From contig JAWLAE010000002.1 of assembly GCA_041395625.1 (NCBI GenBank), positions 806,001 to 870,000 on the forward strand: a stretch of 64,000 nucleotides of DNA, written 5' to 3'. Origin of the DNA: CADEED01 sp041395625. GTDB taxonomy: Bacteria > Pseudomonadota > Gammaproteobacteria > Steroidobacterales > Steroidobacteraceae. Made by a program: the position numbers and the translations under genes. The notes below the pieces were generated by a model that saw nothing but the letters and a program-made list of their open reading frames with translations, searched no databases and was not told where the DNA came from. Within the stretch, counting starts at the first letter, position 1, and every line of letters starts with the position of its first letter. This document shows, in pieces, positions 7,194-15,066 of this stretch.

Positions 7194-9869
7194 TTAGGCG
7201 TTGACGGCCTTGAGTACGCGCTGGGGCTGCGCGACGCCATAGCCCTGCGCGTAATCGACGCCGAGCGAGGTCAGCATCTGGATGATCTCGGCATTCTCGG
7301 CGAATTCGGCGATCGTCAGCTTGCCGGTGAGATGCCCGATCTCGTTGATCGAGCGGACCATCTCGCGATCGATCGGGTCGTGCAGGATTTCGCGGACGAA
7401 ACTGCCGTCGATCTTCAGGTAGTCGACCGGGAAGTGCTTCAGGTAACCGAAAGACGAGAGTCCGGTACCGAAATCGTCGAGCGCGAACTTGCAACCCAGT
7501 TCGCGCAGCGCCTGAATGAAGCGATTCGCCTGCGAGAAACTTGCAACCGCTGCCGTCTCGGTGATTTCAAAACAGATCTTCGATGCATCGATGCCCGTGC
7601 GGCCGAACTGATCGATCACGAATGGCAGGAATTTGTCGTCACCCAAACTCTGGCCGGACAGATTGATCGAACACATCGCCAGCCGATCCCGTTCGTCCGC
7701 CTCGGAAACCAGCCAGCGCAATGCATTCTCGATCACCCAGCGATCGATCGCGGGCATCAGCCCATAGCGCTCAGCGGCAGCGATGAAGTTGTCTGGTGCC
7801 ACCATACGACCCGATTCGTCGCGCATGCGCAGCAGCAATTCGTAATGAATGCCAACTTCCGGCTTCTGCAGCGGCTGGATGGCCATGCGGTAGAGTTCGA
7901 AGCGGCCCTCTTCCAAGGCCGAGTTGATCCGCGCAGCCCATTGCATCTCGCGACGCCGGCGCATCAATTCGATGTCATTCTCGGCGAAGCTGTGCACGCG
8001 GTTGCGACCGGCTTCTTTCGCCGCGGCACAGGCGCTATCGGCCGCGGACAGGATCGACGCAACATCGACGTTGTCCGCTGTAATCGGTACGACGCCGATG
8101 CTGGCCCCGAGTCGGAACGCCCGATCTTCCCACGTGAAACGGAAATTCCGCACGGCTTCGCGCAAGGTTTCGGCCGTGCGCAACGCCTCGTCGAGTGAAC
8201 ACGCCTCCAGCAACACGCCGAATTCGTCGCCGCCCAGCCGCGACAAGGTATCGCGCCAGCGCACCTTCGACTTGAGCAGCGCACCGACCTGTCCTAACAA
8301 CACATCGCCAGCGCTGTGTCCACAGGTGTCGTTGATTATCTTGAACTGATCGATGTCCAGATAGCACAGCGCGTATGAAGACTCGCGCGCCCGGGCGCTC
8401 TTCAGCGAACGTTCCACACGGCTCTCGAACTCGCGCCGATTCACTAGACCGGTCAGCAGATCGTGGCTGGCGTGGTAGGACAGTCGCCGATTGAGCTCGC
8501 GCGATTCGGACACGTCGTGGAATACCAGCACGCCGCCGGTGCACTTGCCCGCACCATCACGGATTGGCGCGGCAGTGCTCTCGACATACAGCTCGTTGCC
8601 ATCGCGGCGAATCAGCAGCATCGGCCGCACCGACTTGGTAGAGCGCGCGCGGCGTATCGACACGGTGAGCGGATTCTCGAGCGGTTCGCACGTCTCCTCG
8701 TGGAATGCCCGGAAAATCTCTTCGACTGGCCGACCCATCGCGTCCTCGAGACGCCAGCCGGTCAGCTGCTCTGCGATGGGATTGATGTAGTCGATGACCG
8801 AATCACCGTCGGTCGTGATCACGCCATCGCCGATCGATTGCAGCGTAATCTGCGCGCTCTCTTTCTCGCGAAACAAGGCCTCTTCGTACAATTTGCGCTC
8901 GGTGATATCGAGCTCGACGCCGACCAGTCGCAAGAGCCTGCCATGCGCGTCGACCCGCGCCTTGGCGCGACTCATTACCCAACGGTACTCGCCATCGCGA
9001 TGGCGCATGCGATGCACCGACTCGAATACGGGCTGCTTGCCCTCGAGATGCTCGCGCAGCTGCTGCTGCACTTTGGTCAGGTCATCCGGGTGCACGAGAC
9101 TGCGCCACTCGATCGGCTGATCGGCGTCGAGTCCGTCGTAGCCAAGCATCACTTTCCAGCGCGGCGAAAAATAGGCGGCATTGGTCTGCATGTCGAAATC
9201 CCAGAGACCATCGTTGGCCGCCAGCTGCGACATCTCGACGCGCTCTTCCAGGCGCGTGAGCCGCATCTCGAGTGCAATGCGTTCGAGCGCCGATGCCAGA
9301 CTCGTGCCGATCAGTTTGAGCAACAGCTGCAAGTTGACGTCCCAGGCACCCCGCGGCAGCGTCGTCGCCAAGCCCAACAAACCAGCTGGCTTCCCCTGGA
9401 CGCGCAGCGCGACCGTCAGCGCCGAGCCGATCTGCAGCTCGAGAAAACGCCGTGCCTCAATCTGCTGCTCGACGCGCGGATTGGCGCAGTCGCGCAGCTC
9501 CGACAGCCGCAGATGGTCCAGCCGGCCAGATAACCAAGGATACTGTGCCAGTGATTCGTCGCGCAGCGTTTCGATGCGCCCCTGCATCAGCGATGAGTGC
9601 GACGCGTAGACGGTTTGGATCGTTTGTCCATCGGCCGCTAGCAACAGCAAGAAGGCACTGTCGACGTCGGTACTTGCCCGGAGCGTGCTGAGTGCCTGCT
9701 GCAGGGTCGCCTCCGCATTGGCTTGCGGCATGGTCTGCAAGTCCACGACGATCTTGGTACAGGCGACGTCGATGCCGATGCTCGGCCGCACGGCCTTGGC
9801 GGTCCAGACTGCCGGCGCGAGAATGTCCGACGCCGCGAACTCGTCTGGCTTGTTAGTGGTATCCGCCAT
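7194..9869 (-). CDS. GAF-PAS-PAS-GGDEF-EAL cyclic-di-GMP signalling protein
   Basis: An 891-residue cytoplasmic multidomain protein. In order: a GAF-like sensor (about 45-200), a PAS/PAC pair (about 210-330, ending GVELDITERK), a second PAS (about 335-455), GGDEF (about 465-625) with intact RLGGDEF, then EAL (about 640-885). The EAL signature reads ELLLR, with the catalytic Glu kept; NLSGQSL, EITETA and the DDFGTGLSSFGYL loop are also intact. So both cyclase and phosphodiesterase activities could be functional, set by the sensors. No membrane segment is seen. It is isolated: the permease ends two bases from its stop, convergently, and a 209-base gap separates it from the ArnT-like gene. Confidence 0.95.
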   Translation of the reverse strand: MADTTNKPDEFAASDILAPAVWTAKAVRPSIGIDVACTKIVVDLQTMPQANAEATLQQALSTLRASTDVDSAFLLLLAADGQTIQTVYASHSSLMQGRIETLRDESLAQYPWLSGRLDHLRLSELRDCANPRVEQQIEARRFLELQIGSALTVALRVQGKPAGLLGLATTLPRGAWDVNLQLLLKLIGTSLASALERIALEMRLTRLEERVEMSQLAANDGLWDFDMQTNAAYFSPRWKVMLGYDGLDADQPIEWRSLVHPDDLTKVQQQLREHLEGKQPVFESVHRMRHRDGEYRWVMSRAKARVDAHGRLLRLVGVELDITERKLYEEALFREKESAQITLQSIGDGVITTDGDSVIDYINPIAEQLTGWRLEDAMGRPVEEIFRAFHEETCEPLENPLTVSIRRARSTKSVRPMLLIRRDGNELYVESTAAPIRDGAGKCTGGVLVFHDVSESRELNRRLSYHASHDLLTGLVNRREFESRVERSLKSARARESSYALCYLDIDQFKIINDTCGHSAGDVLLGQVGALLKSKVRWRDTLSRLGGDEFGVLLEACSLDEALRTAETLREAVRNFRFTWEDRAFRLGASIGVVPITADNVDVASILSAADSACAAAKEAGRNRVHSFAENDIELMRRRREMQWAARINSALEEGRFELYRMAIQPLQKPEVGIHYELLLRMRDESGRMVAPDNFIAAAERYGLMPAIDRWVIENALRWLVSEADERDRLAMCSINLSGQSLGDDKFLPFVIDQFGRTGIDASKICFEITETAAVASFSQANRFIQALRELGCKFALDDFGTGLSSFGYLKHFPVDYLKIDGSFVREILHDPIDREMVRSINEIGHLTGKLTIAEFAENAEIIQMLTSLGVDYAQGYGVAQPQRVLKAVNA

Positions 9870-10078
9870 TCAATTCGAATTGCTCAGGGACCCAAGTGGC
9901 TCTGACTGCGGACATGCATAGCGCAAAAAAACATTGTTGGCCACGTCGGATGGCGACAAGGCTCGACTCCCCACAGACAGGACTCGCACTGACTGGACAC
10001 GTTTTGACCAGATCCAACGGCCCGAGGCCATGAGATCATTTGTCGCCGGATTCTGACACAGATACTGAGGAACTCAAG

Positions 10079-11833
10079 CTAAGTGGCTGGTATCAGTAGA
10101 GAAGCTGTGACCGAATCGACCGGATGGACGTACTCGATCGCGCGGCTGGGATCGCCCTTGGCGACGCACGCCGGGTCGGCAGGTGAGCCCACCAAGTACC
10201 AGGCGTCGTCCGAGGATACCCCCGCCAGAATGCGTGTTTCCGCCGCTGCAAAGCAGGGTTGCAGCGACCCCTCAGGCACGAGCAGGATACGGTTGGGCGC
10301 GGCCGCGAGCCAGGCAGCGGCATCGAACGCTTCCTGCGGTCCTTCGAGCCAGCGCCGATGGCCGAAGTTGATCGAGGGCCGGTCTATGTAGAGCAGGAAC
10401 TGCTCCTTGTAGGCCACCAGGCCCAATGTATGACCGGCAGGCACCTTGGCGAGCATCTGCCGGATGAACCCGCTACTGGAGCGGACGGGATCGAGCGCCG
10501 GCGCGATACTGAACCCCCAGGTTACGGCGAGCGCCGCCAGCACTGCCGTCCAGCTGACGACCGGCAGCCGCCAGGCAGACAGCCCCAACGCGACAGTTGC
10601 CAGCAACAAATACGCAGCCGCCGGCGCGATCGACTGCAGGCCAGCGGCGGCGAACAACTCCAGTATCCGTGGCTGCTGCAGCCAATAGCCCGCCAGCACC
10701 ACGGCGCCACCCAGCCACAGGACAGCACCGAGCGCGACGAGCAAGCGCTGCACACCACGCTTGAGCACGAGCTCACTCAGGTAGGGCATCGCTGCGATGA
10801 TCATGGCCGGTAACGCCGGTAGCAGATAGACACCGCGCTTGCCGGGGCTCGCCGAAAAGAACACCAACACCAAAACCGCCCACGCCAGCGGTAGCCAGAC
10901 TCGTGCATCGCGAGCTCGCCAGGCTCGCGCCCAACGTGGCACGAGCCAGAACAGCAGCGCGCTCATCGGCAGCCAGAGCGCCGGAATGACTTCGACGATG
11001 AAGTAGTACCACGGCCGCAGATGGTGCCAGGACTTGGCATAGCGCGTGACGGTCTGCTGCAGCAGGATCTCGTCACGATAGGCAACGAATTCAGGTGCAC
11101 CACGCTGCGCGACGGCAATCAGCATGGGCACGAGCCAGATCGATACGCCGAGCAGCATACCGAGCGGTGCCAGCCACCATTTTGCGCCGCCACCATTGAG
11201 GGGCGCGAGCCCCTGCCAGCCCGTACGCCGCAGCCACAGATATGGCACTAACAACAGGAACGGCAGGAAGCCGACGCCCTTGGTAATGATACCGATGCCC
11301 GCGGCCAGGCCGCCGATGAAATACCAACCCCAGGCTGGCCCCAACACCAGGTGGCGCAGCAGACCGTAGAGCGACAGCGTCGTCAGCAAACACAGCACAC
11401 CGTCGATCTGTGCGCCGCGCATGACCAAGACGAACTGCAAAGTGCTGACGGTGGCGAGCGCGGCGATGAAGCCTGCACGTCGGCTGACCAGTCGGCGGCC
11501 GAGATCGTACAGCAGGAACAAGGTACCGGCCGCCGCAAGCAGTGACGGCAACAGGAACGAATGGCGAATGGTACCGATCAGGCTGTAGCTGGCGGCCAGC
11601 AGCCAGAAGAATACCGGCGGTTTGTCCTGATACAGATCGCCACCAACACGTGGGAACAACCAGTCGCCGCTGGTCGCCATGTCGCGGGCGAGACTGGCGA
11701 AGCGCGGCTCGTCTGCCGGCCACGGGTCGCGCCAGCCATAGCCTGCCGCGATGATCAGCAGCAGCGCGACGGCCAACCAGATGAGATCACTGACCGCCAG
11801 GGGCTCGACCGGCCGGCGATCGGGCTCGGTCAC
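10079..11833 (-). CDS. ArnT/GT39-83-like membrane glycosyltransferase
   Basis: A 584-residue polytopic protein with about 12 transmembrane segments and a C-terminal periplasmic part. The periplasmic loop motif WPADEPRFASLARDM (residues about 38-52) carries the D-E pair used by ArnT and protein mannosyltransferases, and YQDKPPVFFWL follows. Such enzymes transfer a sugar from a polyprenyl-phosphate carrier to lipid A, protein or glycan on the periplasmic side. It overlaps the LAB_N gene by ATGA and is the last gene of a four-gene minus-strand run. Whether the donor is aminoarabinose is unknown: the Arn-specific genes are absent from the window. Confidence 0.85.
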   Translation of the reverse strand: MTEPDRRPVEPLAVSDLIWLAVALLLIIAAGYGWRDPWPADEPRFASLARDMATSGDWLFPRVGGDLYQDKPPVFFWLLAASYSLIGTIRHSFLLPSLLAAAGTLFLLYDLGRRLVSRRAGFIAALATVSTLQFVLVMRGAQIDGVLCLLTTLSLYGLLRHLVLGPAWGWYFIGGLAAGIGIITKGVGFLPFLLLVPYLWLRRTGWQGLAPLNGGGAKWWLAPLGMLLGVSIWLVPMLIAVAQRGAPEFVAYRDEILLQQTVTRYAKSWHHLRPWYYFIVEVIPALWLPMSALLFWLVPRWARAWRARDARVWLPLAWAVLVLVFFSASPGKRGVYLLPALPAMIIAAMPYLSELVLKRGVQRLLVALGAVLWLGGAVVLAGYWLQQPRILELFAAAGLQSIAPAAAYLLLATVALGLSAWRLPVVSWTAVLAALAVTWGFSIAPALDPVRSSSGFIRQMLAKVPAGHTLGLVAYKEQFLLYIDRPSINFGHRRWLEGPQEAFDAAAWLAAAPNRILLVPEGSLQPCFAAAETRILAGVSSDDAWYLVGSPADPACVAKGDPSRAIEYVHPVDSVTASLLIPAT

Positions 11834-12105
11834 GGCTGCAGTTCCTTGTGACCAGTGCGGATGAGATAGAGATTGCGCAGGTAGACGAACACACCGGCGC
11901 TCTGGCCCGCGATGATCACCGGATCTTTGCGGTGGATCGCATACGCCAGCAGGGTGAGGCCGCCGGCTAGACTGAGGTACCAGAAGGCTACCGGGATGAC
12001 GCTATGCTTGACACGCTCACTGGCGAGCCACTGCACGATGAAGCGCGCCGAAAACAGCCCCTGGCCAGCGAAGCCGATAATGATCCAGAGCGTCGTATCA
12101 CTCAC
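11830..12105 (-). CDS. Lipid-A-biosynthesis N-terminal (LAB_N) domain membrane protein
   Basis: A 91-residue protein with three hydrophobic helices. The stretch GQGLFSARFIVQWLASER, then PVAFWYLSLAGG, AYAIHRKDPV and YLRNLYLI are the hallmarks of the LAB_N family, which occurs alone or fused to LpxB and GT2 enzymes. Stand-alone copies are usually found beside GT2 and ArnT-like genes and are thought to help handle or flip polyprenyl-linked sugars, by analogy with ArnE/ArnF. It lies between those two partners here, with an ATGA overlap to the ArnT-like gene. Confidence 0.88.
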   Translation of the reverse strand: MSDTTLWIIIGFAGQGLFSARFIVQWLASERVKHSVIPVAFWYLSLAGGLTLLAYAIHRKDPVIIAGQSAGVFVYLRNLYLIRTGHKELQP

Positions 12106-12135
12106 GGTATACCTCTGATTCGTCTTGCGGAGTAA

Positions 12136-12864
12136 CTACTCTTCCCGCGCTGTCAGTCCCGGCTTGAACCGCCGCCGCAACCACAACACACCGAACAAAT
12201 CGACGATACCCACCCACAACCGATCGAACATGCCGTACTTCGAGGTGCCGCTCGCACGCGGCCTGTGATTCACCGGCACTGATACGACCCGTGCGCCTTG
12301 CCTGATGAACAGCGCTGGCAGGAAGCGATGCATGTGATCGAAACGCGGCAGCTCGAGGAAAGTTGCTCGGTGGAAGAGCTTGATGCCGCAACCCGTATCG
12401 GGCGTACCGTCGCCCAGCAGTGCACTTCGCACGCCGTTTGCCACGCGTGACTGCAGACGACGATAGCCAGTGTCCCGGCGGGTGGTGCGATTCCCCATGA
12501 ATAGCATGACGTCAGCATTGCCCGGCGCGGCACGCGCCCGCAGGAGCGTGGGGATATCGGCAGGATCGTTCTGCCCGTCGCCGTCGAGAGTGGCGATCCA
12601 GGGCGCACGTGCCGCCTTGACCCCGGTGGCGACCGCGGCGCTCTGGCCGCTGCGAAAGGAATGTCGCAGCACGCGTAGCTGCGGCAGGCCCGCCGCGCGT
12701 GCGCTCAGCAGCTTGGCCGCCGTCTGATCCGTGCTGCCATCGTCAACGAAAATCATTTCGAATGGTCGCTCGCCCAGCGCGACCGCAATCTCGCGCGCCA
12801 GCGGTTCGACGTTCTCCGCCTCATTGCAGACGGGCACGACCACCGAGATCTCCAGGCCGTTCAC
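12136..12864 (-). CDS. GT2 family glycosyltransferase, polyprenyl-phosphate sugar transferase type
   Basis: A 242-residue cytoplasmic GT-A fold enzyme: ISVVVPVCNEAENV at the N-terminus, FVDDGSTDQT (nucleotide-sugar site), ATLDGDGQNDP (the DxD-like metal site) and HRPRASGTSKYG near the end, as in dolichol-phosphate mannose synthase and ArnC. It lacks the C-terminal membrane helices of ArnC. The frame is open to 13017, but GTG 12864 is chosen: it overlaps the acyltransferase stop as GTGA and an AGGAG lies eight bases upstream. Likely role: charge a polyprenyl phosphate with a sugar for the downstream ArnT-like enzyme. Confidence 0.88.
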   Translation of the reverse strand: MNGLEISVVVPVCNEAENVEPLAREIAVALGERPFEMIFVDDGSTDQTAAKLLSARAAGLPQLRVLRHSFRSGQSAAVATGVKAARAPWIATLDGDGQNDPADIPTLLRARAAPGNADVMLFMGNRTTRRDTGYRRLQSRVANGVRSALLGDGTPDTGCGIKLFHRATFLELPRFDHMHRFLPALFIRQGARVVSVPVNHRPRASGTSKYGMFDRLWVGIVDLFGVLWLRRRFKPGLTAREE

Positions 12865-13541
12865 TGGCGCTCCTCCAATGTCGCTTTGGCCTCGCGATAC
12901 AGTCGATGCAGGTCTTGCGCGAGTTCGCGCTGCCAGTGTTCGACCGCTGCCGCGTCGAGCTGTTTCGGGATCTGACGAGGTTCGCCAATCGCTATCGCAA
13001 TACGGCAAAAGGGCCAAGGCAACACGAATTTGTCCCAGTGGAACGTCGTCGCGCGACTGGCGGCATAGGCCATCGGGAGCAATGGCCGGCCCGACATCTG
13101 CGACAGCACGATCGCACCGGATTTGACCTGAAAGCGCGGGCCGCGCGGGCCGTCCGGCGTAACAACCGCCGACACGTTCTGCTTGACCAGCGCCTCGTAG
13201 AAATCGCGCAATGTCCGCGCGCCAGTGTGCGTCGACGACCCGCGGATCGCGACTGCACCGAGTCTTTGCGCCGCCATCGCGCCCAGTTCGCCGTCGACCG
13301 ACGGACTGATGAGAAAGCCGACGTGCACGCCACGCTCGCGTTGTTCGAGCAGATACTTGGAGCAGAACAACAGATGCTGATGCCAGAAGACAGGGATCAC
13401 GGACGGCACGCGCTGCAGTGCGGCAGACAGGTGATGGTCGCCCACGATGCGCACGACCTTACAGGTACGCCACCAAAAGCGTATGAGTCCGAGGCCAAGC
13501 GTGACAATGATGCGCCAGACGAACCGACGCAGCGGCGTCAT
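12861..13541 (-). CDS. DUF374 / LPLAT-family acyltransferase
   Basis: A 226-residue protein of the DUF374 group of lysophospholipid-acyltransferase-like proteins. Visible are an N-terminal hydrophobic segment, VFWHQHLLF (the H-x4-D-like region replaced by WHQ as usual in DUF374), SPSVDGE, LGAVAIRGSS, VTPDGPRGPRFQVKSG and LLPMAYAASRATTFHWDKFVLPWPF. Family members probably acylate lipid A-like glycolipids at the inner membrane. The start is uncertain: ATG 13541 fits the family N-terminus; ATG 13613 would add 24 residues; neither has a clear ribosome site. It heads the GT2, LAB_N and ArnT-like operon and is divergent from the P450. Confidence 0.85.
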   Translation of the reverse strand: MTPLRRFVWRIIVTLGLGLIRFWWRTCKVVRIVGDHHLSAALQRVPSVIPVFWHQHLLFCSKYLLEQRERGVHVGFLISPSVDGELGAMAAQRLGAVAIRGSSTHTGARTLRDFYEALVKQNVSAVVTPDGPRGPRFQVKSGAIVLSQMSGRPLLPMAYAASRATTFHWDKFVLPWPFCRIAIAIGEPRQIPKQLDAAAVEHWQRELAQDLHRLYREAKATLEERQ

Positions 13542-13755
13542 GCGCCGACTGGAACGGGTCGCCTGCTGGTAGATGGTGTTGCGCAGGCCGCCGCCCGAGC
13601 CGGTATCGGTCATGTGTTGCGTGATGTGCCGCAGCGAAAGTGGCGCGGATTGTCCCGGATCACAGCTGGCCGCGCAATGCGCTGCACCGCTCACGGTCGG
13701 CTACAATTGCCGTCTCCCCCAATTTCATCGCGAAGGCACGCGTTTGCAGGAAGTC

Positions 13756-15066
13756 ATGTCCGCACACGATCCCGTCCAATCACTGGCACCCGAAGCGGAG
13801 CAGCCGTTCGACATCGGCGCTACGGACGATTCCATCCACCGGATGACCGCACTGTTCCAGCGGCACGGCGACGTGTATCGGGTCTATTCGCCGGCGAGAC
13901 GCAGCTACACTTGGGTGATCAACCACCCCAACGATGTCAAACGCGTGCTGGTGAGCAACCACCGCAACTACACCAAGGGACTGGGACTAGATCGCGTCAA
14001 GATCCTGCTGGGCAACGGCATCATGACGAGCGAGGGCGAGTTCTGGCGCCGGCAACGCTACATGATGCAGCCGGCGTTTCATCGTCGCGTGGTCACGGAA
14101 TTCGCTGCCACGATAGCCGGCGCTAACGACCGCTTCATCGCCAAATGGCAGGCGGCGGCCGCGCGTGGGGAACTGATCAACGTGACCGACGAGATGAGCG
14201 AACTCACGCTCGAGATCGTCCTGCGATCCATATTCAGTACAGATCTCGACCGCCTGACGACAGAACTCGGCAGCAATCCTTTTGCATTGGTTACCCAGGA
14301 ACCCGCCCGCGACCTGAAGTTTGCCTATCGATTCCGGCAGCTCACGAAACTGGTGGCCGAGGTGATTTCCCGGCGTCGCGCACAACGCGTCGAGCGCTTC
14401 GATTTCGTGCAGCTGTTGATGGATGCGCGCGACAAGGAAACTGGCGACGCGATGAACGAGCGCGAGCTGATCGACGAAATCATGACGCTCATCGTGGCGG
14501 GCCACGAGACGACCGCCAGCGGACTCAACTGGACTTGGTATCTGCTCGCCAGGCACCCTGATGTCGCGGCGCGCATGCATGCCGAAATCGATTCGATCCC
14601 TGCCGAGTCAGCGCCCAGCCTGCCACGGATGGAGCAGTTGACCTATACCCGCCAGGTGGTGGACGAGGCGCTGCGGCTCTACCCGCCGGGCTGGCTGCTG
14701 TCGCGGCGCACGATCGGTCCCGACGTGCTGGGCGGCTACCCCATCCCCGCCAATACCGACGTGCTGTTTTCGCCGTATTTGCTGCACCGGCATCCGCAGT
14801 TCTGGCGTGAACCAGAGTCGTTTCGTCCCGAGCGCTTCGATGCCGCACATGAGGCCGAACGGCCGCGGTTCGCCTACATGCCGTTTGCCGCCGGGCCTCG
14901 GCACTGCATCGGCGAGACCATGGCGCTATATGAAATGTACATGCATCTCTATAAGGTAGCGCGTCACTATCGACTCACTCATGTCGCGGATCGACCGCTC
15001 GAACTCGAGGCCCACGTTAATCTGCGCAGCAAGCACCCGTTTTACATGCGATTGGAACGCCGTTGA
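13756..15066 (+). CDS. Cytochrome P450
   Basis: A 436-residue soluble bacterial P450. The I-helix oxygen-binding motif AGHETTASG starts at about residue 248, the K-helix ExxR is EALR at about 304, and the heme loop FAAGPRHCIGE has its Cys ligand at about 384; all are intact. The frame is open upstream to 13573, but ATG 13756 has a GCAGGAAG site and starts the family-like sequence. The stop overlaps the start of the acyl-AMP ligase gene (TGATG), so the two are translationally coupled. A coupled ligase with a carrier domain suggests an acyl chain bound to a carrier as substrate, as in P450 BioI; that is inference. No redox partner lies nearby. Confidence 0.93.
   Translation: MSAHDPVQSLAPEAEQPFDIGATDDSIHRMTALFQRHGDVYRVYSPARRSYTWVINHPNDVKRVLVSNHRNYTKGLGLDRVKILLGNGIMTSEGEFWRRQRYMMQPAFHRRVVTEFAATIAGANDRFIAKWQAAAARGELINVTDEMSELTLEIVLRSIFSTDLDRLTTELGSNPFALVTQEPARDLKFAYRFRQLTKLVAEVISRRRAQRVERFDFVQLLMDARDKETGDAMNERELIDEIMTLIVAGHETTASGLNWTWYLLARHPDVAARMHAEIDSIPAESAPSLPRMEQLTYTRQVVDEALRLYPPGWLLSRRTIGPDVLGGYPIPANTDVLFSPYLLHRHPQFWREPESFRPERFDAAHEAERPRFAYMPFAAGPRHCIGETMALYEMYMHLYKVARHYRLTHVADRPLELEAHVNLRSKHPFYMRLERR

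Noticed and set aside
8463..9533. 356-codon plus-strand ORF opposite the GGDEF/EAL gene
   Set aside because: It is the antisense of the PAS and GAF part of the c-di-GMP protein; it has no domain pattern or ribosome site. Such long antisense frames are expected in GC-rich genes.
12699..14126. 475-codon plus-strand ORF across the acyltransferase and P450 starts
   Set aside because: It overlaps DUF374, GT2 and P450 sequence with strong family motifs in other frames; its translation is Arg-rich and motif-free.
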